Source of the DNA: Flavobacterium sp. MedPE-SWcel
GTDB taxonomy: Bacteria; Bacteroidota; Bacteroidia; Flavobacteriales; Flavobacteriaceae
Length of the DNA stretch: 64,000 nt
Reading direction: 5' to 3'
Assembly (NCBI GenBank): GCA_001874325.1
Contig: MPCW01000004.1
Coordinates: 1-64,000, forward strand
This document shows, in pieces, positions 17,815 through 27,888 of this stretch (positions are counted from its first letter, which is position 1; the number at the start of each line of letters is the position of its first letter). The notes under the pieces are model-generated. The model saw only the letters and a list, made by a program, of their open reading frames with translations, did no database searches and had not been told where the DNA came from. Position numbers and translations under genes: made by a program.

Positions 17815-19761
17815 ATGAATTTAAAAGTTATAATAGTTTTTTTATTACTGTTTTTAAGTAAGCAATTTTATGCACAGAAGTTTGAATTAGGAAAGGTTAG
17901 TGTAAAGGAGTTACAAGAAAAGTCGCACCCTAATGACCCTGATGCAACTGCGGCTATATTGTTTCGAGAAGGTAAAACATATTTTGTTTTAACGTCAGAT
18001 AGTAGGTTGATTATGGTAACCGAAGTGAAAACTCGAATAAAAATATATACCAAAGAAGGTTATAAATATGCTACTGATGAATTAGTGTATTATACAGGAG
18101 GAAAAAGAATAAGGGCTAATTATTCTGATGTATGTACATACAATTTAGAAAACGGAGAAATAAAAAAGACAAAACTAAAGAGGGAGGGAGAATTTAAAGA
18201 AGAAGTAACGGAAAATTATAGTATAAAAAAAATAACGCTACCTAATGTGAAAGAAGGAAGTGTTATAGAATATAAATACACAGTAAAAACTCCTTATTTT
18301 TCAATTTTTAGCGATTACTTTTTTCAATTTGATATACCTGTTAATGAAGTAAGTTATAACGTGGCTATTCCTGCATGTTTTATATATAAAAAATATTTAC
18401 ATGGCTATGTAGATGTTAAGGTGTCAGATGTAAAAAAAATAGCAGGAGATACACGTTACGGAGACGTAGTGTTTACATATTCAGCCAAGGATGTAAAGGC
18501 ATTAAAAGATGAAGGTTTTGTAGATAATTTAGAAAATTATAGATCTGTTTTAAAGCATGAATTGGCTTCTACTCATTTTGAAGGTGAAGAAGTAAAAAGG
18601 TATTCAATATTGTGGTCAGATGTAGCTAAAAAGATTTATGAAGATGATGATTTTGGGAAAGAGTTAAATAAATATTCATATTTTGAAGATGATGTTGAAG
18701 CATTATTGATGGGAGTAAATACGCTAGAGCAAAAGATAAATGTAGTTTTTAATTATGTTAAATCTAGAATGAATTGGAATGGAAGGAATAGTTATTTTTG
18801 TAAAGAGGGAGTAAAGAAAGCATATAAAAATAAAGTAGGTAATGTAGCCGAAATTAATCTGATGTTAACAGCAATATTACGTTACGCTGGGCTTGATGCA
18901 AATCCAGTGTTAGTAAGTACTAGATCTAATGGAATTGTTGATTTTCCTAGTAGGATGGGATTTAATTATGTAGTGTCAGCAGTTAATGTTGGTAATGAAC
19001 TAAAATTATTGGATGCTACAAGTAAATACACCGTTCCAGGAATTTTACCTAAAAGAGCATTAAACTGGAAAGGAAGATTGATAAAGATAGATGGGTCTAA
19101 TCAAGAAGTTAATATGTTGCCTAAAGAGAAGTCTTTGAAAAACCTGACCATTTTGGCAGATATATCTGAACAAGGAACTATTTCAGGAAAGACACGATAT
19201 GCTTTTTTAGATTATGAAGCTTATAGTTTTAGAAAAGAATATGGAGGGTTAAGTAATGAAATGTGTATTGCTGCTGTAGAAAATAGATATGATAAAATTA
19301 CTATTGATGATTATGAATTGTCAAATGTAACAACAAACCTTTTAAAGCCTGTTAAACAGAGCTATACTTTTAGAACTGATGATTATGTAGAATTCATTGG
19401 TGATAAAATGTATTTATCACCGATGTTGTTTTATACACTATCAGAGAATCCATTTAAACAAGAGGAACGTAAATATCCAATTGATTTTGTCTTCCCTAAA
19501 AATTATAAGACTATAATGCTAATAAATATTCCAGATGGTTATACAGTAGAGTCGATACCTGATAATATTAATGTTAAGATGGAACAAAATATTGGTTCAT
19601 TTAAATATAGAGTAGCTTATAAAGGAAATCAGTTACAGGTAGTAACAAATACTATGATCAATTATAATAATGTGTCATCAGAGTATTATACAACACTGAA
19701 AGATTTTTATCGTAAAATAATAGAGAAGAAAAGTGAAAAAATAGTGCTTAAAAAGATATAA
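17815..19761 (+). CDS. DUF3857 protein with degenerate transglutaminase site (copy 4)
   Basis: This 648-aa paralogue has a signal peptide ending FYAQ. Triad positions are Val344 (VGNVAEIN), Tyr385 (FNYVVSA) and Asp400 (LLDATS). It keeps the same C-terminal block, SENPFKQEERKYPIDFVFP. The stop overlaps the start of the pyrophosphohydrolase gene, so the DUF3857 run and that gene are probably one transcript. Function is unknown. Confidence 0.8.
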   Translation: MNLKVIIVFLLLFLSKQFYAQKFELGKVSVKELQEKSHPNDPDATAAILFREGKTYFVLTSDSRLIMVTEVKTRIKIYTKEGYKYATDELVYYTGGKRIRANYSDVCTYNLENGEIKKTKLKREGEFKEEVTENYSIKKITLPNVKEGSVIEYKYTVKTPYFSIFSDYFFQFDIPVNEVSYNVAIPACFIYKKYLHGYVDVKVSDVKKIAGDTRYGDVVFTYSAKDVKALKDEGFVDNLENYRSVLKHELASTHFEGEEVKRYSILWSDVAKKIYEDDDFGKELNKYSYFEDDVEALLMGVNTLEQKINVVFNYVKSRMNWNGRNSYFCKEGVKKAYKNKVGNVAEINLMLTAILRYAGLDANPVLVSTRSNGIVDFPSRMGFNYVVSAVNVGNELKLLDATSKYTVPGILPKRALNWKGRLIKIDGSNQEVNMLPKEKSLKNLTILADISEQGTISGKTRYAFLDYEAYSFRKEYGGLSNEMCIAAVENRYDKITIDDYELSNVTTNLLKPVKQSYTFRTDDYVEFIGDKMYLSPMLFYTLSENPFKQEERKYPIDFVFPKNYKTIMLINIPDGYTVESIPDNINVKMEQNIGSFKYRVAYKGNQLQVVTNTMINYNNVSSEYYTTLKDFYRKIIEKKSEKIVLKKI

Positions 19762-20090
19762 TGATGGATATAAAAAATGCACAGCAAGAAGTAGACAACT
19801 GGATAAAAGAACACGGTGTTCGTTATTTTAATGAGCTTACAAATATGGCACAACTTACTGAAGAGGTAGGAGAGGTTGCTCGTATTATAGCGCGTAGATA
19901 TGGAGAGCAAAGTGAAAAAGAGAGTGATAAAAATAAAGATCTAGGAGAGGAACTTGCTGATGTTGTTTTTGTAGTACTTTGTTTAGCTAATCAAGCAGGA
20001 GTAAACTTACAAGATGCCTTTGATAAAAAATTAGATTTAAAAACAAAGCGCGATCATGACAGACATCACAACAACGAGAAGTTAAAATAG
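19761..20090 (+). CDS. MazG-like nucleotide pyrophosphohydrolase
   Basis: This 109-aa single-domain protein of the MazG/all-alpha NTP pyrophosphatase superfamily has the metal-binding EEVGEVAR (about residues 34-41) and a later EELADVVF with E and D ligands. It should hydrolyse (d)NTPs to monophosphates as a housecleaning enzyme. The ATG overlaps the preceding stop; a second ATG three bases later is equally possible. Its place before aroA is common in flavobacteria. Confidence 0.85.
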   Translation: MMDIKNAQQEVDNWIKEHGVRYFNELTNMAQLTEEVGEVARIIARRYGEQSEKESDKNKDLGEELADVVFVVLCLANQAGVNLQDAFDKKLDLKTKRDHDRHHNNEKLK

Positions 20091-20096
20091 TTTCTC

Positions 20097-20104
20097 TATT
20101 TTTG
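20097..20104 (+). promoter_or_regulatory. Promoter -7 box of aroA
   Basis: TATTTTTG, an exact TAnnTTTG match 19 nt before ATG 20124, starts immediately after the pyrophosphohydrolase gene. Confidence 0.55.
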
Positions 20105-20123
20105 AGTAAACAATGTCTTGCTT

Positions 20124-21368
20124 ATGGATGTAGGGTTAAAGAAAATAAATACTATTCTCCCTGTAAGCCTTAATCTTTCAGGGAGTAAATCAGAAACGAA
20201 TAGGCTTTTATTACTACAAGCGTTTTTTTCAGATATTTCGATACAAAACATATCGAGCTCTGATGATAGTGTTGTAATGCAAAATGCACTTACTACTACA
20301 GATGCTGTAATAGACGTTCATCATGCAGGTACAGCTATGCGCTTTCTTACAGCTTATTTTTCTTTACAGCATAATAGAGAAATTATACTTACAGGATCTG
20401 ATAGAATGAAACAGCGTCCTATAAGTATTTTGGTTGATGCTTTGCGTAGTCTTGGTGCAAACATAGATTACACAGAAAAAGAGGGTTTCCCACCTTTAAA
20501 AATAAAAGGGAAAACTATTCTGAAAAACAGTGTGAGCATTGATGCTAATGTGAGTAGTCAATACATAACTGCCCTTATGCTTATCGCCTCGAATCTAAAA
20601 GAAGGACTGCAAATCACACTTAACGGAGAAATTACTTCACTCCCTTATATTAAAATGACATTATCATTACTCAATCAAGTAGGGATTGAAGCGGTAATGA
20701 ATGATAATAGTATTAAAGTTTTTCCTAGAAACGATAATGAAAAATCAATAAGCATTACTGTAGAGAGTGACTGGAGTTCTGTATCTTATTTTTATTCTAT
20801 TATAGCATTGTCACCCGTTGGGAGTGCAATAACACTATCGTCATTTAAAGAAGATAGTCTTCAAGGAGATATCGCTTTAGTTGAAATATATAAAAGCTTT
20901 GGAGTTACCACTGTTTTTAATGGTGAAGAAATAACACTTACCAAAGTTGAGCTACAAAAGATGCTCACAACTATTAACTTATCACTAAATAGCACACCAG
21001 ATATTGCACAAACTATAGCTGTTACCTGCCTAGGGTTAGGTATAGAGTGTTACTTGACAGGATTGCATACGCTTAAAATAAAAGAAACAGATAGGTTAGA
21101 AGCATTAAAAACAGAACTTGAAAAATTTGGGGCTGTAGTTATGGTTACAAATGATAGCCTTGAAATGAATACTAGTGCTGTTAATATTGGCCAAAGTAGC
21201 GATGCTGTTTCAATAGCTACTTATAACGATCATCGTATGGCAATGGCATTTGCTCCATTAGCTCTAAAAAATTCGATTATTATTGAAGATTCCGAAGTTG
21301 TTTCTAAATCATATCCTGCTTTCTGGAATGATCTCGAAAAACTAGGTTTTATCCTTAATAAGACATAA
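20124..21368 (+). CDS. aroA: 3-phosphoshikimate 1-carboxyvinyltransferase (EPSP synthase)
   Basis: AroA joins shikimate-3-phosphate and phosphoenolpyruvate in the sixth shikimate step. The motif LSGSKSETNR near the N-terminus binds the substrate phosphate. HAGTAMRF, the flavobacterial form of NAGTAxR, follows near residue 75. The C-terminal IKETDRLEAL and YNDHRMAMA motifs are intact. The 414-aa length is normal. ATG 20124 is chosen over TTG 20118 because an ATG is available and the TTG adds only two residues. The DAHP synthase of the same pathway is about 11.5 kb upstream. Confidence 0.94.
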   Translation: MDVGLKKINTILPVSLNLSGSKSETNRLLLLQAFFSDISIQNISSSDDSVVMQNALTTTDAVIDVHHAGTAMRFLTAYFSLQHNREIILTGSDRMKQRPISILVDALRSLGANIDYTEKEGFPPLKIKGKTILKNSVSIDANVSSQYITALMLIASNLKEGLQITLNGEITSLPYIKMTLSLLNQVGIEAVMNDNSIKVFPRNDNEKSISITVESDWSSVSYFYSIIALSPVGSAITLSSFKEDSLQGDIALVEIYKSFGVTTVFNGEEITLTKVELQKMLTTINLSLNSTPDIAQTIAVTCLGLGIECYLTGLHTLKIKETDRLEALKTELEKFGAVVMVTNDSLEMNTSAVNIGQSSDAVSIATYNDHRMAMAFAPLALKNSIIIEDSEVVSKSYPAFWNDLEKLGFILNKT

Positions 21369-21434
21369 AAGGCCTAAACTCGCTCAGTTTTATTAAAATA
21401 GATTAGAGATTTAAATAAATATATTGCAAAACAC

Positions 21435-21466
21435 TTGACAACGCCTGTTTTACGATAGTATATTTG
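21435..21466 (+). promoter_or_regulatory. Promoter of queA
   Basis: TTG, a 21-nt spacer, then TATATTTG matches the full Bacteroidota pattern. It lies about 50 nt before the queA ATG. The leader between contains a direct repeat, AACGT, at 21482 and 21493. Confidence 0.7.
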
Positions 21467-21516
21467 CAGTCAATTAAAAATAACGTATCCATAACGTTAA
21501 AATTAAAGACACAAAT

Positions 21517-22566
21517 ATGAAATTATCAAACTTCAATTTCAATTTACCGAATGAGTTACTTGCTGAGCACCCTGCTGAGAATAGAGATGAAGCTCGTTTA
21601 ATGGTAATAGACAGGAAGACAAAAAAAATTGAGCACAAGCTATTTAAAGATGTATTAGATTACTTTGACGAAGGTGATGTTATGGTGCTTAATAATACTA
21701 AAGTTTTCCCTGCTCGTCTTTATGGAAATAAAGAAAAGACTGGTGCGAGAATAGAAGTATTCTTATTAAGAGAATTAAATGCAGAACAACGTCTTTGGGA
21801 TGTGTTAGTAGACCCTGCAAGAAAAATAAGAATTGGTAATAAACTATATTTCGGTGAAGATGATTCACTAGTAGCAGAGGTTATAGACAATACAACATCT
21901 AGAGGAAGAACATTACGTTTTTTATATGATGGTTCGTATGAAGAGTTTAGAGCTAAGCTTACAGAGCTAGGAGAAACACCTATACCAAAATACATTAGTA
22001 GAGATGTAGAACCAGAAGATGCAGAACGTTACCAAACAATATATGCAAAAGAAGAAGGTGCTGTTGCAGCTCCTACTGCTGGACTTCACTTCTCTAAGCA
22101 CTTGTTAAAAAGACTAGAGATAAAAGGAGTTGACTTTGCTGAGGTTACACTACACGTTGGCCTTGGTACATTTAACCCTGTTGAAGTAGAAGATTTATCT
22201 AAGCATAAAATGGATTCTGAAGAGTTGTTAGTAGATCAAGCAGCTTGTGATATTGTAAACAACGCAAAATCTGCTAAAAAGAGAGTATGTGCTGTAGGTA
22301 CTACAACTATGCGTGCTATGGAGAGTTCAGTATCTTCTAAGCATACATTAAATACTTTTTCAGGATGGACGAATAAATTTATATTCCCTCCATATGATTT
22401 TAGTATTGCTGATTGTATGATTACAAACTTTCATACACCAAAATCGACATTATTAATGATGATTTCTGCATTTATGGGACACGATCTTATGCGTGAAGCG
22501 TATGACGAGGCTATAAAAGAAGGATATCGTTTTTATACTTACGGAGATGCGATGCTAATATTATAG
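21517..22566 (+). CDS. queA: tRNA preQ1(34) S-adenosylmethionine ribosyltransferase-isomerase
   Basis: QueA transfers the ribosyl part of SAM to preQ1 in tRNA, giving epoxyqueuosine. The N-terminal [12 protein letters not shown], the [10 protein letters not shown] block near residue 190, and [18 protein letters not shown] near the C-terminus are family hallmarks. At 349 aa it is full length. It has its own promoter and a terminator just downstream. Confidence 0.95.
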   Translation: MKLSNFNFNLPNELLAEHPAENRDEARLMVIDRKTKKIEHKLFKDVLDYFDEGDVMVLNNTKVFPARLYGNKEKTGARIEVFLLRELNAEQRLWDVLVDPARKIRIGNKLYFGEDDSLVAEVIDNTTSRGRTLRFLYDGSYEEFRAKLTELGETPIPKYISRDVEPEDAERYQTIYAKEEGAVAAPTAGLHFSKHLLKRLEIKGVDFAEVTLHVGLGTFNPVEVEDLSKHKMDSEELLVDQAACDIVNNAKSAKKRVCAVGTTTMRAMESSVSSKHTLNTFSGWTNKFIFPPYDFSIADCMITNFHTPKSTLLMMISAFMGHDLMREAYDEAIKEGYRFYTYGDAMLIL

Positions 22567-22587
22567 TAAAAGCATTAAAAAATAAAA

Positions 22588-22617
22588 AATCCTGCCATCA
22601 TAGGCGGGATTTTTTAT
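22588..22617 (+). terminator. Terminator of queA
   Basis: ATCCTGCC/GGCGGGAT with one G-U pair and a 6-nt loop is followed by TTTTTTATTTT. Confidence 0.85.
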
Positions 22618-22667
22618 TTTATTCTTTTTTTATTTCCTTATTTTTACGCACCAAACAATAAACAACA

Positions 22668-23945
22668 ATGAAATTTCAGAATACACGCGAATTTGCACAA
22701 CAGCTTGACGCTAAAGATAAATTAGCTAAATATAGAGATGAATTTATATTTCCAAAGGTAGATGGTAAACAAGTTATTTACTTTACAGGAAACTCATTAG
22801 GTTTACAGCCAAAGCGTACAAAGGCTTATGTAGATGAGGTTATGGACGATTGGGCAAACCTTGCTGTAGAAGGTCATTTTTATGCAGAGAAACCTTGGTG
22901 GGATTATCATGAGCGTTTTGCAGAGCCATTAAGTAAAATAGTAGGAGCATTACCTACAGAGGTTACTGTAATGAACACACTTACGGTAAACTTACACTTA
23001 CTAATGGTGACGTTTTACCAGCCTACAGCTAAGCGATATAAAATAATTTGCGAAGAAAAAGCATTTCCAAGTGACCAGTACATGATAAAAAGTCAAGTAC
23101 ACTCTCACGGATATGCTCCTGAAGATGCTATTGTAGAAATAAAAAGAAGAGAAGGAGAGCATAACATTCGTACAGAAGATGTGCTTGAAGCTATAAAAGA
23201 AGTAGGAGATGAGCTTGCGCTTGTATTAATAGGTGGTGTAAACTATTATACAGGACAAGTTTTTGATATGGAAACAATAACTAAAGCAGGACACGATACG
23301 GGTGCTTATGTAGGATGGGATCTTGCTCATGCCGCAGGTAACATACATTTAGAATTAAATAAATGGGGTGTAGATTTTGCAGCATGGTGTAGCTATAAAT
23401 ACATGAACTCAGGTCCTGGTAATGCATCAGGAGCTTTTGTACACGAAAAGCATCATAATAATTTAGATTTACCACGTTTTGCAGGTTGGTGGGGTCATAA
23501 TAAAGAGCGCCGTTTTTTAATGGAACCTCAGTTCGATCCTGTTCGTGGTGCTAACGGATGGCAGGTAAGTAACCTTCCTATACTTACGCTTGCACCTTAC
23601 TTAGCATCGGTAGAGATGTTTGATGAGGTAGGGATGCCTGCATTAATAGAAAAAAGAGATCATATAACATCATATCTTGAGTTTGTATTACAAGAAATAG
23701 ATAAAGAAGTAGATAGTACTTTTGAAATTATTACACCATCTAAACCCGAAGAGAGAGCGTGTCAATTATCTGTTTTCTTACATGGAGAAGGTAAAGCATT
23801 GTTTGATTACTTGATGAAAAAAGGTGTGATAACAGATTGGAGAGAACCAAATGTAATACGACTTGCACCAGTACCATTATACTGTTCTTATGAAGATATG
23901 TATGAATTTGGACAAATACTAAAACAAGGGATTTTGTCACATTAA
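22668..23945 (+). CDS. kynU: Kynureninase
   Basis: Kynureninase is a PLP enzyme that cleaves (3-hydroxy)kynurenine to (hydroxy)anthranilate and alanine in tryptophan degradation or NAD synthesis. The cofactor lysine is K244 in CSYKYMNSGPG; GWDLAHAAGN about 25 residues earlier provides the PLP-binding Asp and His. At 425 aa it is full length. The kynurenine monooxygenase gene often found beside it is not in this window. It is monocistronic with a terminator. Confidence 0.93.
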   Translation: MKFQNTREFAQQLDAKDKLAKYRDEFIFPKVDGKQVIYFTGNSLGLQPKRTKAYVDEVMDDWANLAVEGHFYAEKPWWDYHERFAEPLSKIVGALPTEVTVMNTLTVNLHLLMVTFYQPTAKRYKIICEEKAFPSDQYMIKSQVHSHGYAPEDAIVEIKRREGEHNIRTEDVLEAIKEVGDELALVLIGGVNYYTGQVFDMETITKAGHDTGAYVGWDLAHAAGNIHLELNKWGVDFAAWCSYKYMNSGPGNASGAFVHEKHHNNLDLPRFAGWWGHNKERRFLMEPQFDPVRGANGWQVSNLPILTLAPYLASVEMFDEVGMPALIEKRDHITSYLEFVLQEIDKEVDSTFEIITPSKPEERACQLSVFLHGEGKALFDYLMKKGVITDWREPNVIRLAPVPLYCSYEDMYEFGQILKQGILSH

Positions 23946-23954
23946 AAAAAAATT

Positions 23955-23980
23955 AAAAGCCGAGTTTTTACTCGGCTTTA
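23955..23980 (+). terminator. Terminator of kynU
   Basis: AAAGCCGAG/CTCGGCTTT with a TTTTTA loop and A/T-rich flanks lies directly after the stop and 10 nt before the next ATG. Confidence 0.85.
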
Positions 23981-23989
23981 TTATACTAT

Positions 23990-24790
23990 ATGGATATATT
24001 CGTTCTTTTGTTTCTAATATTTGTAGGAGGAGTTTTTGTTTTTTTTGTGATTATAGAACCTACTTATATTTTGCTTTTTAATAAGCCAATATATGTTCAT
24101 TTTTACCCAGTAAAACGAAAGCTTAGCTCAGAAGGAATACTTGTATTACAGGAACATTTTTCATTTTATCAAAAACTTTCACCTAAGCGACAATCTTATT
24201 TTCGCCATCGAGTAGCTAGTTTTATAGATAACTACACCTTTGCAGGTAGAGATGGTTTAGAAGTTACCGAAGAAATGAGGGTGAAAATAGCAGCAACATC
24301 TGTTATGCTCACTTTTGGTATGCGAAAATATAGACAAAGTATATTTTCTGTAATTGTATTATATCCAGATATTTTCTTGTCAAAAAGTGGTAAGTATCAC
24401 AAGGGTGAATTTAATCCATTAGCTAAGGCTGTAGTGTTTTCTTGGAATCATTTTGAAGAAGGAATGGCTTACGGTAATGATAACCTTAACCTTGGTTTAC
24501 ATGAGTTTGCTCATGTATTGCACTTTGAGTCATTACGAAAGAAAAAGCTTGGTTCATCATCAGTGGTTTTTAGAGATATGCTAGACGATGTTATGTATTA
24601 TCTGGATGATATTAATAATAGAAAAGCATTATTAAATTCAGGATATTTAAGGAATTATGCCTACACTAATCAGTATGAATTTATAGCAGTGCTATTAGAA
24701 CACTTTTTTGAAACACCAGAGGAGTTAAAAAAGCATTTTCCTGAATTATATAGTATTGTAAAAGCAATGATTAATTATCGTGAAGGGTAA
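23990..24790 (+). CDS. MtfA-like zinc metallopeptidase, membrane-anchored
   Basis: This 266-aa protein has one N-terminal membrane segment (about residues 2-26) and a soluble domain like E. coli MtfA (peptidase family M90). The zinc motif is H171-E172-F-A-H175, and a third-ligand region lies in NQYEFIAVLLEHFFETP. E. coli MtfA binds the repressor Mlc; no such partner is implied here, since flavobacteria have other sugar control. The stop codons of this gene and the convergent thioredoxin gene are immediately adjacent. Confidence 0.82.
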   Translation: MDIFVLLFLIFVGGVFVFFVIIEPTYILLFNKPIYVHFYPVKRKLSSEGILVLQEHFSFYQKLSPKRQSYFRHRVASFIDNYTFAGRDGLEVTEEMRVKIAATSVMLTFGMRKYRQSIFSVIVLYPDIFLSKSGKYHKGEFNPLAKAVVFSWNHFEEGMAYGNDNLNLGLHEFAHVLHFESLRKKKLGSSSVVFRDMLDDVMYYLDDINNRKALLNSGYLRNYAYTNQYEFIAVLLEHFFETPEELKKHFPELYSIVKAMINYREG

Positions 24791-25297
24791 TTAATTCAGT
24801 TTACTTAGTTCGGTAAGTAATGCTTTTAATTGATCGTTTTTTAATAGGCCACCGTAAGTGTCAATTATGGTATAATCAGAGGATAATATTACCCAATATG
24901 GGTAAGAGTTACTCCCGTTTGTAAGATATTCCGAAAGTTGATTATACCCTTTTCCGTTTCCTTGCTTTGTATAGCTATATACTTTTCCATTAAATGTTAT
25001 CGAATCAGTAGTTTCAGCATCGAGCTCAATGTAATAACATAATTTTGCTAGTAAAGCTTGTAGCTTGCTATCCTTTTCAATTTTTTTATCCTGTATTTTG
25101 CATACAGCACACCAGTCGGTATGTAGCTTTATAAGTATTGGTTTCGGGTTTTGAGCTATCTTTTCAGGTAAATCAGCAAAGCTTGTAGTATAGCTTTTTT
25201 GAGAATACCCTTTAGTTATAAATAAAACAAAAGCAAGACACAACATTAGTTGTAATACAAATGTATTTTTAAAAGTAGGTCTTGCTTTTAGTTTCAT
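24791..25297 (-). CDS. Thioredoxin-family protein, exported
   Basis: The 168-aa protein has an N-terminal signal or anchor (residues 12-32, ending GYSQ). Its thioredoxin fold has the active site WCAVC (C63, C66) followed by KIQDKKI, as in DsbD-C-like and thiol-repair proteins of Bacteroidota. It should act in the periplasm. It follows a TonB-dependent receptor by 9 nt in the same operon. That receptor has a CNVC pair in its plug, so one possibility is redox maintenance of those cysteines or of the imported metal. Confidence 0.85.
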   Translation of the reverse strand: MKLKARPTFKNTFVLQLMLCLAFVLFITKGYSQKSYTTSFADLPEKIAQNPKPILIKLHTDWCAVCKIQDKKIEKDSKLQALLAKLCYYIELDAETTDSITFNGKVYSYTKQGNGKGYNQLSEYLTNGSNSYPYWVILSSDYTIIDTYGGLLKNDQLKALLTELSKLN

Positions 25298-25306
25298 AAT
25301 TCTAGA

Positions 25307-27547
25307 TTAAAATAAGTTATATCGCATTCCAACAAATACTCTTCTACCTTGTAGTGAAGCGTAATTGTATGTTGTATCAAATGTATAACCATTTGGGTTA
25401 TCTACATCAGTATTTTTATCAAACGGATCAAACGGGCGAATTAAAGGACTATCTGGTACAAAGTCGAATACATTTTTTACACCAGCATAAAATTCAAGCC
25501 CATAATCAAACTTCTTTGTTGCTTGAATATTCCCTATAATGAACCAAGGTGATTGCTCAGGTCTATAGTCGTTAGGTAATACAGGTAATCGCATAGGACC
25601 ATACCAGTTTCCTGTTAAATCAATACTATAGTTATTAGGTAGCTTGTAAGTAGCAACAAAGTTTCCAGACCATTTTGGGGCGTGTAGTTGTTGTATACGC
25701 TCTAAATGTCCATCAGCATTTTCTTCCATTTGGAAAACATCCATATATGATATTCCTGCTAGTAATTTCAGCGGGAAAGTAAATGTTGCATCTATGTTTA
25801 AAGATACTCCTTGTGATATGGCATGACCATTTAAGTTATCGTAGATTATTTTGTTAGGATCAGTATCAAAGTCAGAAACAATCTTATTTGTAAAATAAGA
25901 ATAGAATCCAGTAATATCAAAACCTAAAAAGAAACTGTCTGTAGGTACTTTTAATACATAATTTAGGTTTGCATTATATGAACGCTCAGGGTTAAGAGCC
26001 TCTTCAATTACTACCTCACGAGATCCTGTAAGGGCAGCATGGTCTTCTGTAAATAAGTTTACTACTCTAAAACCTGTACCAAAGCTAGCTCTAAGTGTAT
26101 TGTTTCTGTTTGGAGAAAACTTATATGCTACTCGTGGCGAGTGTACAGCACCGTGGTTTTCATCATGGTCAAAACGGTAACCACCTAGCAGTTTATGTTT
26201 TTCATTTAGAGTCCACTCATCTTGTATAAAAATACCAGGTAAAGGAGTTTCTGCTGGTCTGTTACCAGTACCATCTGCTGTCGCTGTCGCAGGAGTGTTA
26301 TCGTCATATTTTGTATAACGCATAGAAGCACCCACTAGTAATGTATGAGAATCATTTAATGGTTTATCCCAATAAGCCTGTATAAAAGCTACCTCTTGAG
26401 TTGCCATATAAGGCACATCTCCATACCAAGAGTCTTGATCGTGCCAGTTGTATGAAAACTGAGTAAAGATACGCTCTGTAATAGGTAATTGATAAAGTCC
26501 TATAATTTCGGCACGCTTGGTATAAATGCTTTCTCCATATATAAGATCACTACCTCGAAACTCTTTAGTCCAGTCCATTTCACCACCCCATCTGTCTTCA
26601 TATACATAACGAGCTGCGATGCTTGCTACTCGATCATTTTTTCTTTCAAAATTCCATTTGTTAAAAATAGAAATACGGTCTTGTAAAGTTAAATCGGTAA
26701 AGTTATCTCCATTGTTATCAATACGGCTACCATATTTAAAATAGTTAAAGCCGATTAGGGATGTTGCTTTACCAAAGTTAGCTTTACCAGCAAGATCCAT
26801 ACTTAGCTCTCCCCAGCTACTAAGGAATGTATCTGCACTTATAACAGGAGCTTTGTTTGGGCTCTTTGTAATTACATTTATAATTCCTCCCATAGCTTCA
26901 GACCCATACAATGACGATGCAGGACCTTTTACAACCTCAATGCGTTCTACCATACTATTAGGTATTCCGTTAAGACCATATACTGTAGAGAGCGCACTTA
27001 CTATTGGCATACCATCTATTAATATAAGTGTATAAGGACCTTCCATACCATTAATATGAATATCTCCCGTATTACATACATTACAGTTAAGTTGCGGTTG
27101 TACACCATTTACCATGCCAACAGCTTCAAAAAGGCTAGGGGTTGGGTTTTTCTTAAATAGCTTAGGAGTTATAATTTCTACAGGAATTGGGCTATCAGCT
27201 CTACTGATTTCTTTCATTGTTCCTGTAATTACCACTTCGTCTAGTGCTAAATCATCCTCTTTAAGCTTAATGTTTAAAGTTACAGGAGTAGCGCTGGTAA
27301 CACTTGTTTTTTTTCTTTCGGTCTTGTACCCTATAAAGTTAAAAGTAACCTCATGCGTACCATAAGGCACATTTTTAATAATGTACTTACCGTTTTCATC
27401 GGCTACAATCATAATGTCTAATGCAGCGATAGAAACAGTAACTGCAGGTACAGCTTCTCTGTTTGCAGTTATTTTTCCTTGAATACTACCATTTTGAGAA
27501 AAAGCTAAACTACTAATGAATAGTATGAATAAGTAATATGTTTTCAT
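25307..27547 (-). CDS. TonB-dependent outer-membrane receptor
   Basis: This 746-aa receptor has a signal peptide (residues 1-18), a carboxypeptidase-like beta-sandwich (about 20-100), a plug and a 22-strand barrel. The plug contains C155 and C158 (NCNVCNTGDIHING), then LILIDGMPI and VVKGPASSLYGSEAMGGIINV, the usual TonB plug signature. It imports a scarce ligand across the outer membrane using TonB energy. It is not SusC-type, because it is short and has no SusD partner. The linked thioredoxin and the cysteine pair hint at a metal or metallophore, but the substrate is not known. Confidence 0.9.
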   Translation of the reverse strand: MKTYYLFILFISSLAFSQNGSIQGKITANREAVPAVTVSIAALDIMIVADENGKYIIKNVPYGTHEVTFNFIGYKTERKKTSVTSATPVTLNIKLKEDDLALDEVVITGTMKEISRADSPIPVEIITPKLFKKNPTPSLFEAVGMVNGVQPQLNCNVCNTGDIHINGMEGPYTLILIDGMPIVSALSTVYGLNGIPNSMVERIEVVKGPASSLYGSEAMGGIINVITKSPNKAPVISADTFLSSWGELSMDLAGKANFGKATSLIGFNYFKYGSRIDNNGDNFTDLTLQDRISIFNKWNFERKNDRVASIAARYVYEDRWGGEMDWTKEFRGSDLIYGESIYTKRAEIIGLYQLPITERIFTQFSYNWHDQDSWYGDVPYMATQEVAFIQAYWDKPLNDSHTLLVGASMRYTKYDDNTPATATADGTGNRPAETPLPGIFIQDEWTLNEKHKLLGGYRFDHDENHGAVHSPRVAYKFSPNRNNTLRASFGTGFRVVNLFTEDHAALTGSREVVIEEALNPERSYNANLNYVLKVPTDSFFLGFDITGFYSYFTNKIVSDFDTDPNKIIYDNLNGHAISQGVSLNIDATFTFPLKLLAGISYMDVFQMEENADGHLERIQQLHAPKWSGNFVATYKLPNNYSIDLTGNWYGPMRLPVLPNDYRPEQSPWFIIGNIQATKKFDYGLEFYAGVKNVFDFVPDSPLIRPFDPFDKNTDVDNPNGYTFDTTYNYASLQGRRVFVGMRYNLF

Positions 27548-27570
27548 CTTTAAAATTAAAATTAGTCCTG

Positions 27571-27578
27571 CAAAAGTA
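27571..27578 (-). promoter_or_regulatory. Promoter -7 box of the TonB receptor/thioredoxin operon
   Basis: TACTTTTG on the minus strand is an exact TAnnTTTG match 23 nt before the receptor ATG. Confidence 0.6.
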
Positions 27579-27888
27579 AAAGTTTAGTTTTGTCTAAAAA
27601 AATATTTTAGAGGTTTATTTATTTTGATTTGAAATAATTATTGAGAATATCTAACAGTAGGTGAGTAAGTACGCGTTTTAAATACTTTAGATTTAAAATA
27701 TTTATTAATTGAGAAATCATTCAAAAAGAGAAATGACGCTTTTAGAATAAGGGGGTATATAGCGGAAAAAAGATTCAAACAGACTAGAAGTAGTAGTCGT
27801 TAGACAATATCTTTTCTCTTACTAAATCTAGAGTAAGGGTGTTTTCCTATATCAGGAGGTAGGAGGGATAATAGCCTTTTATAAATAA

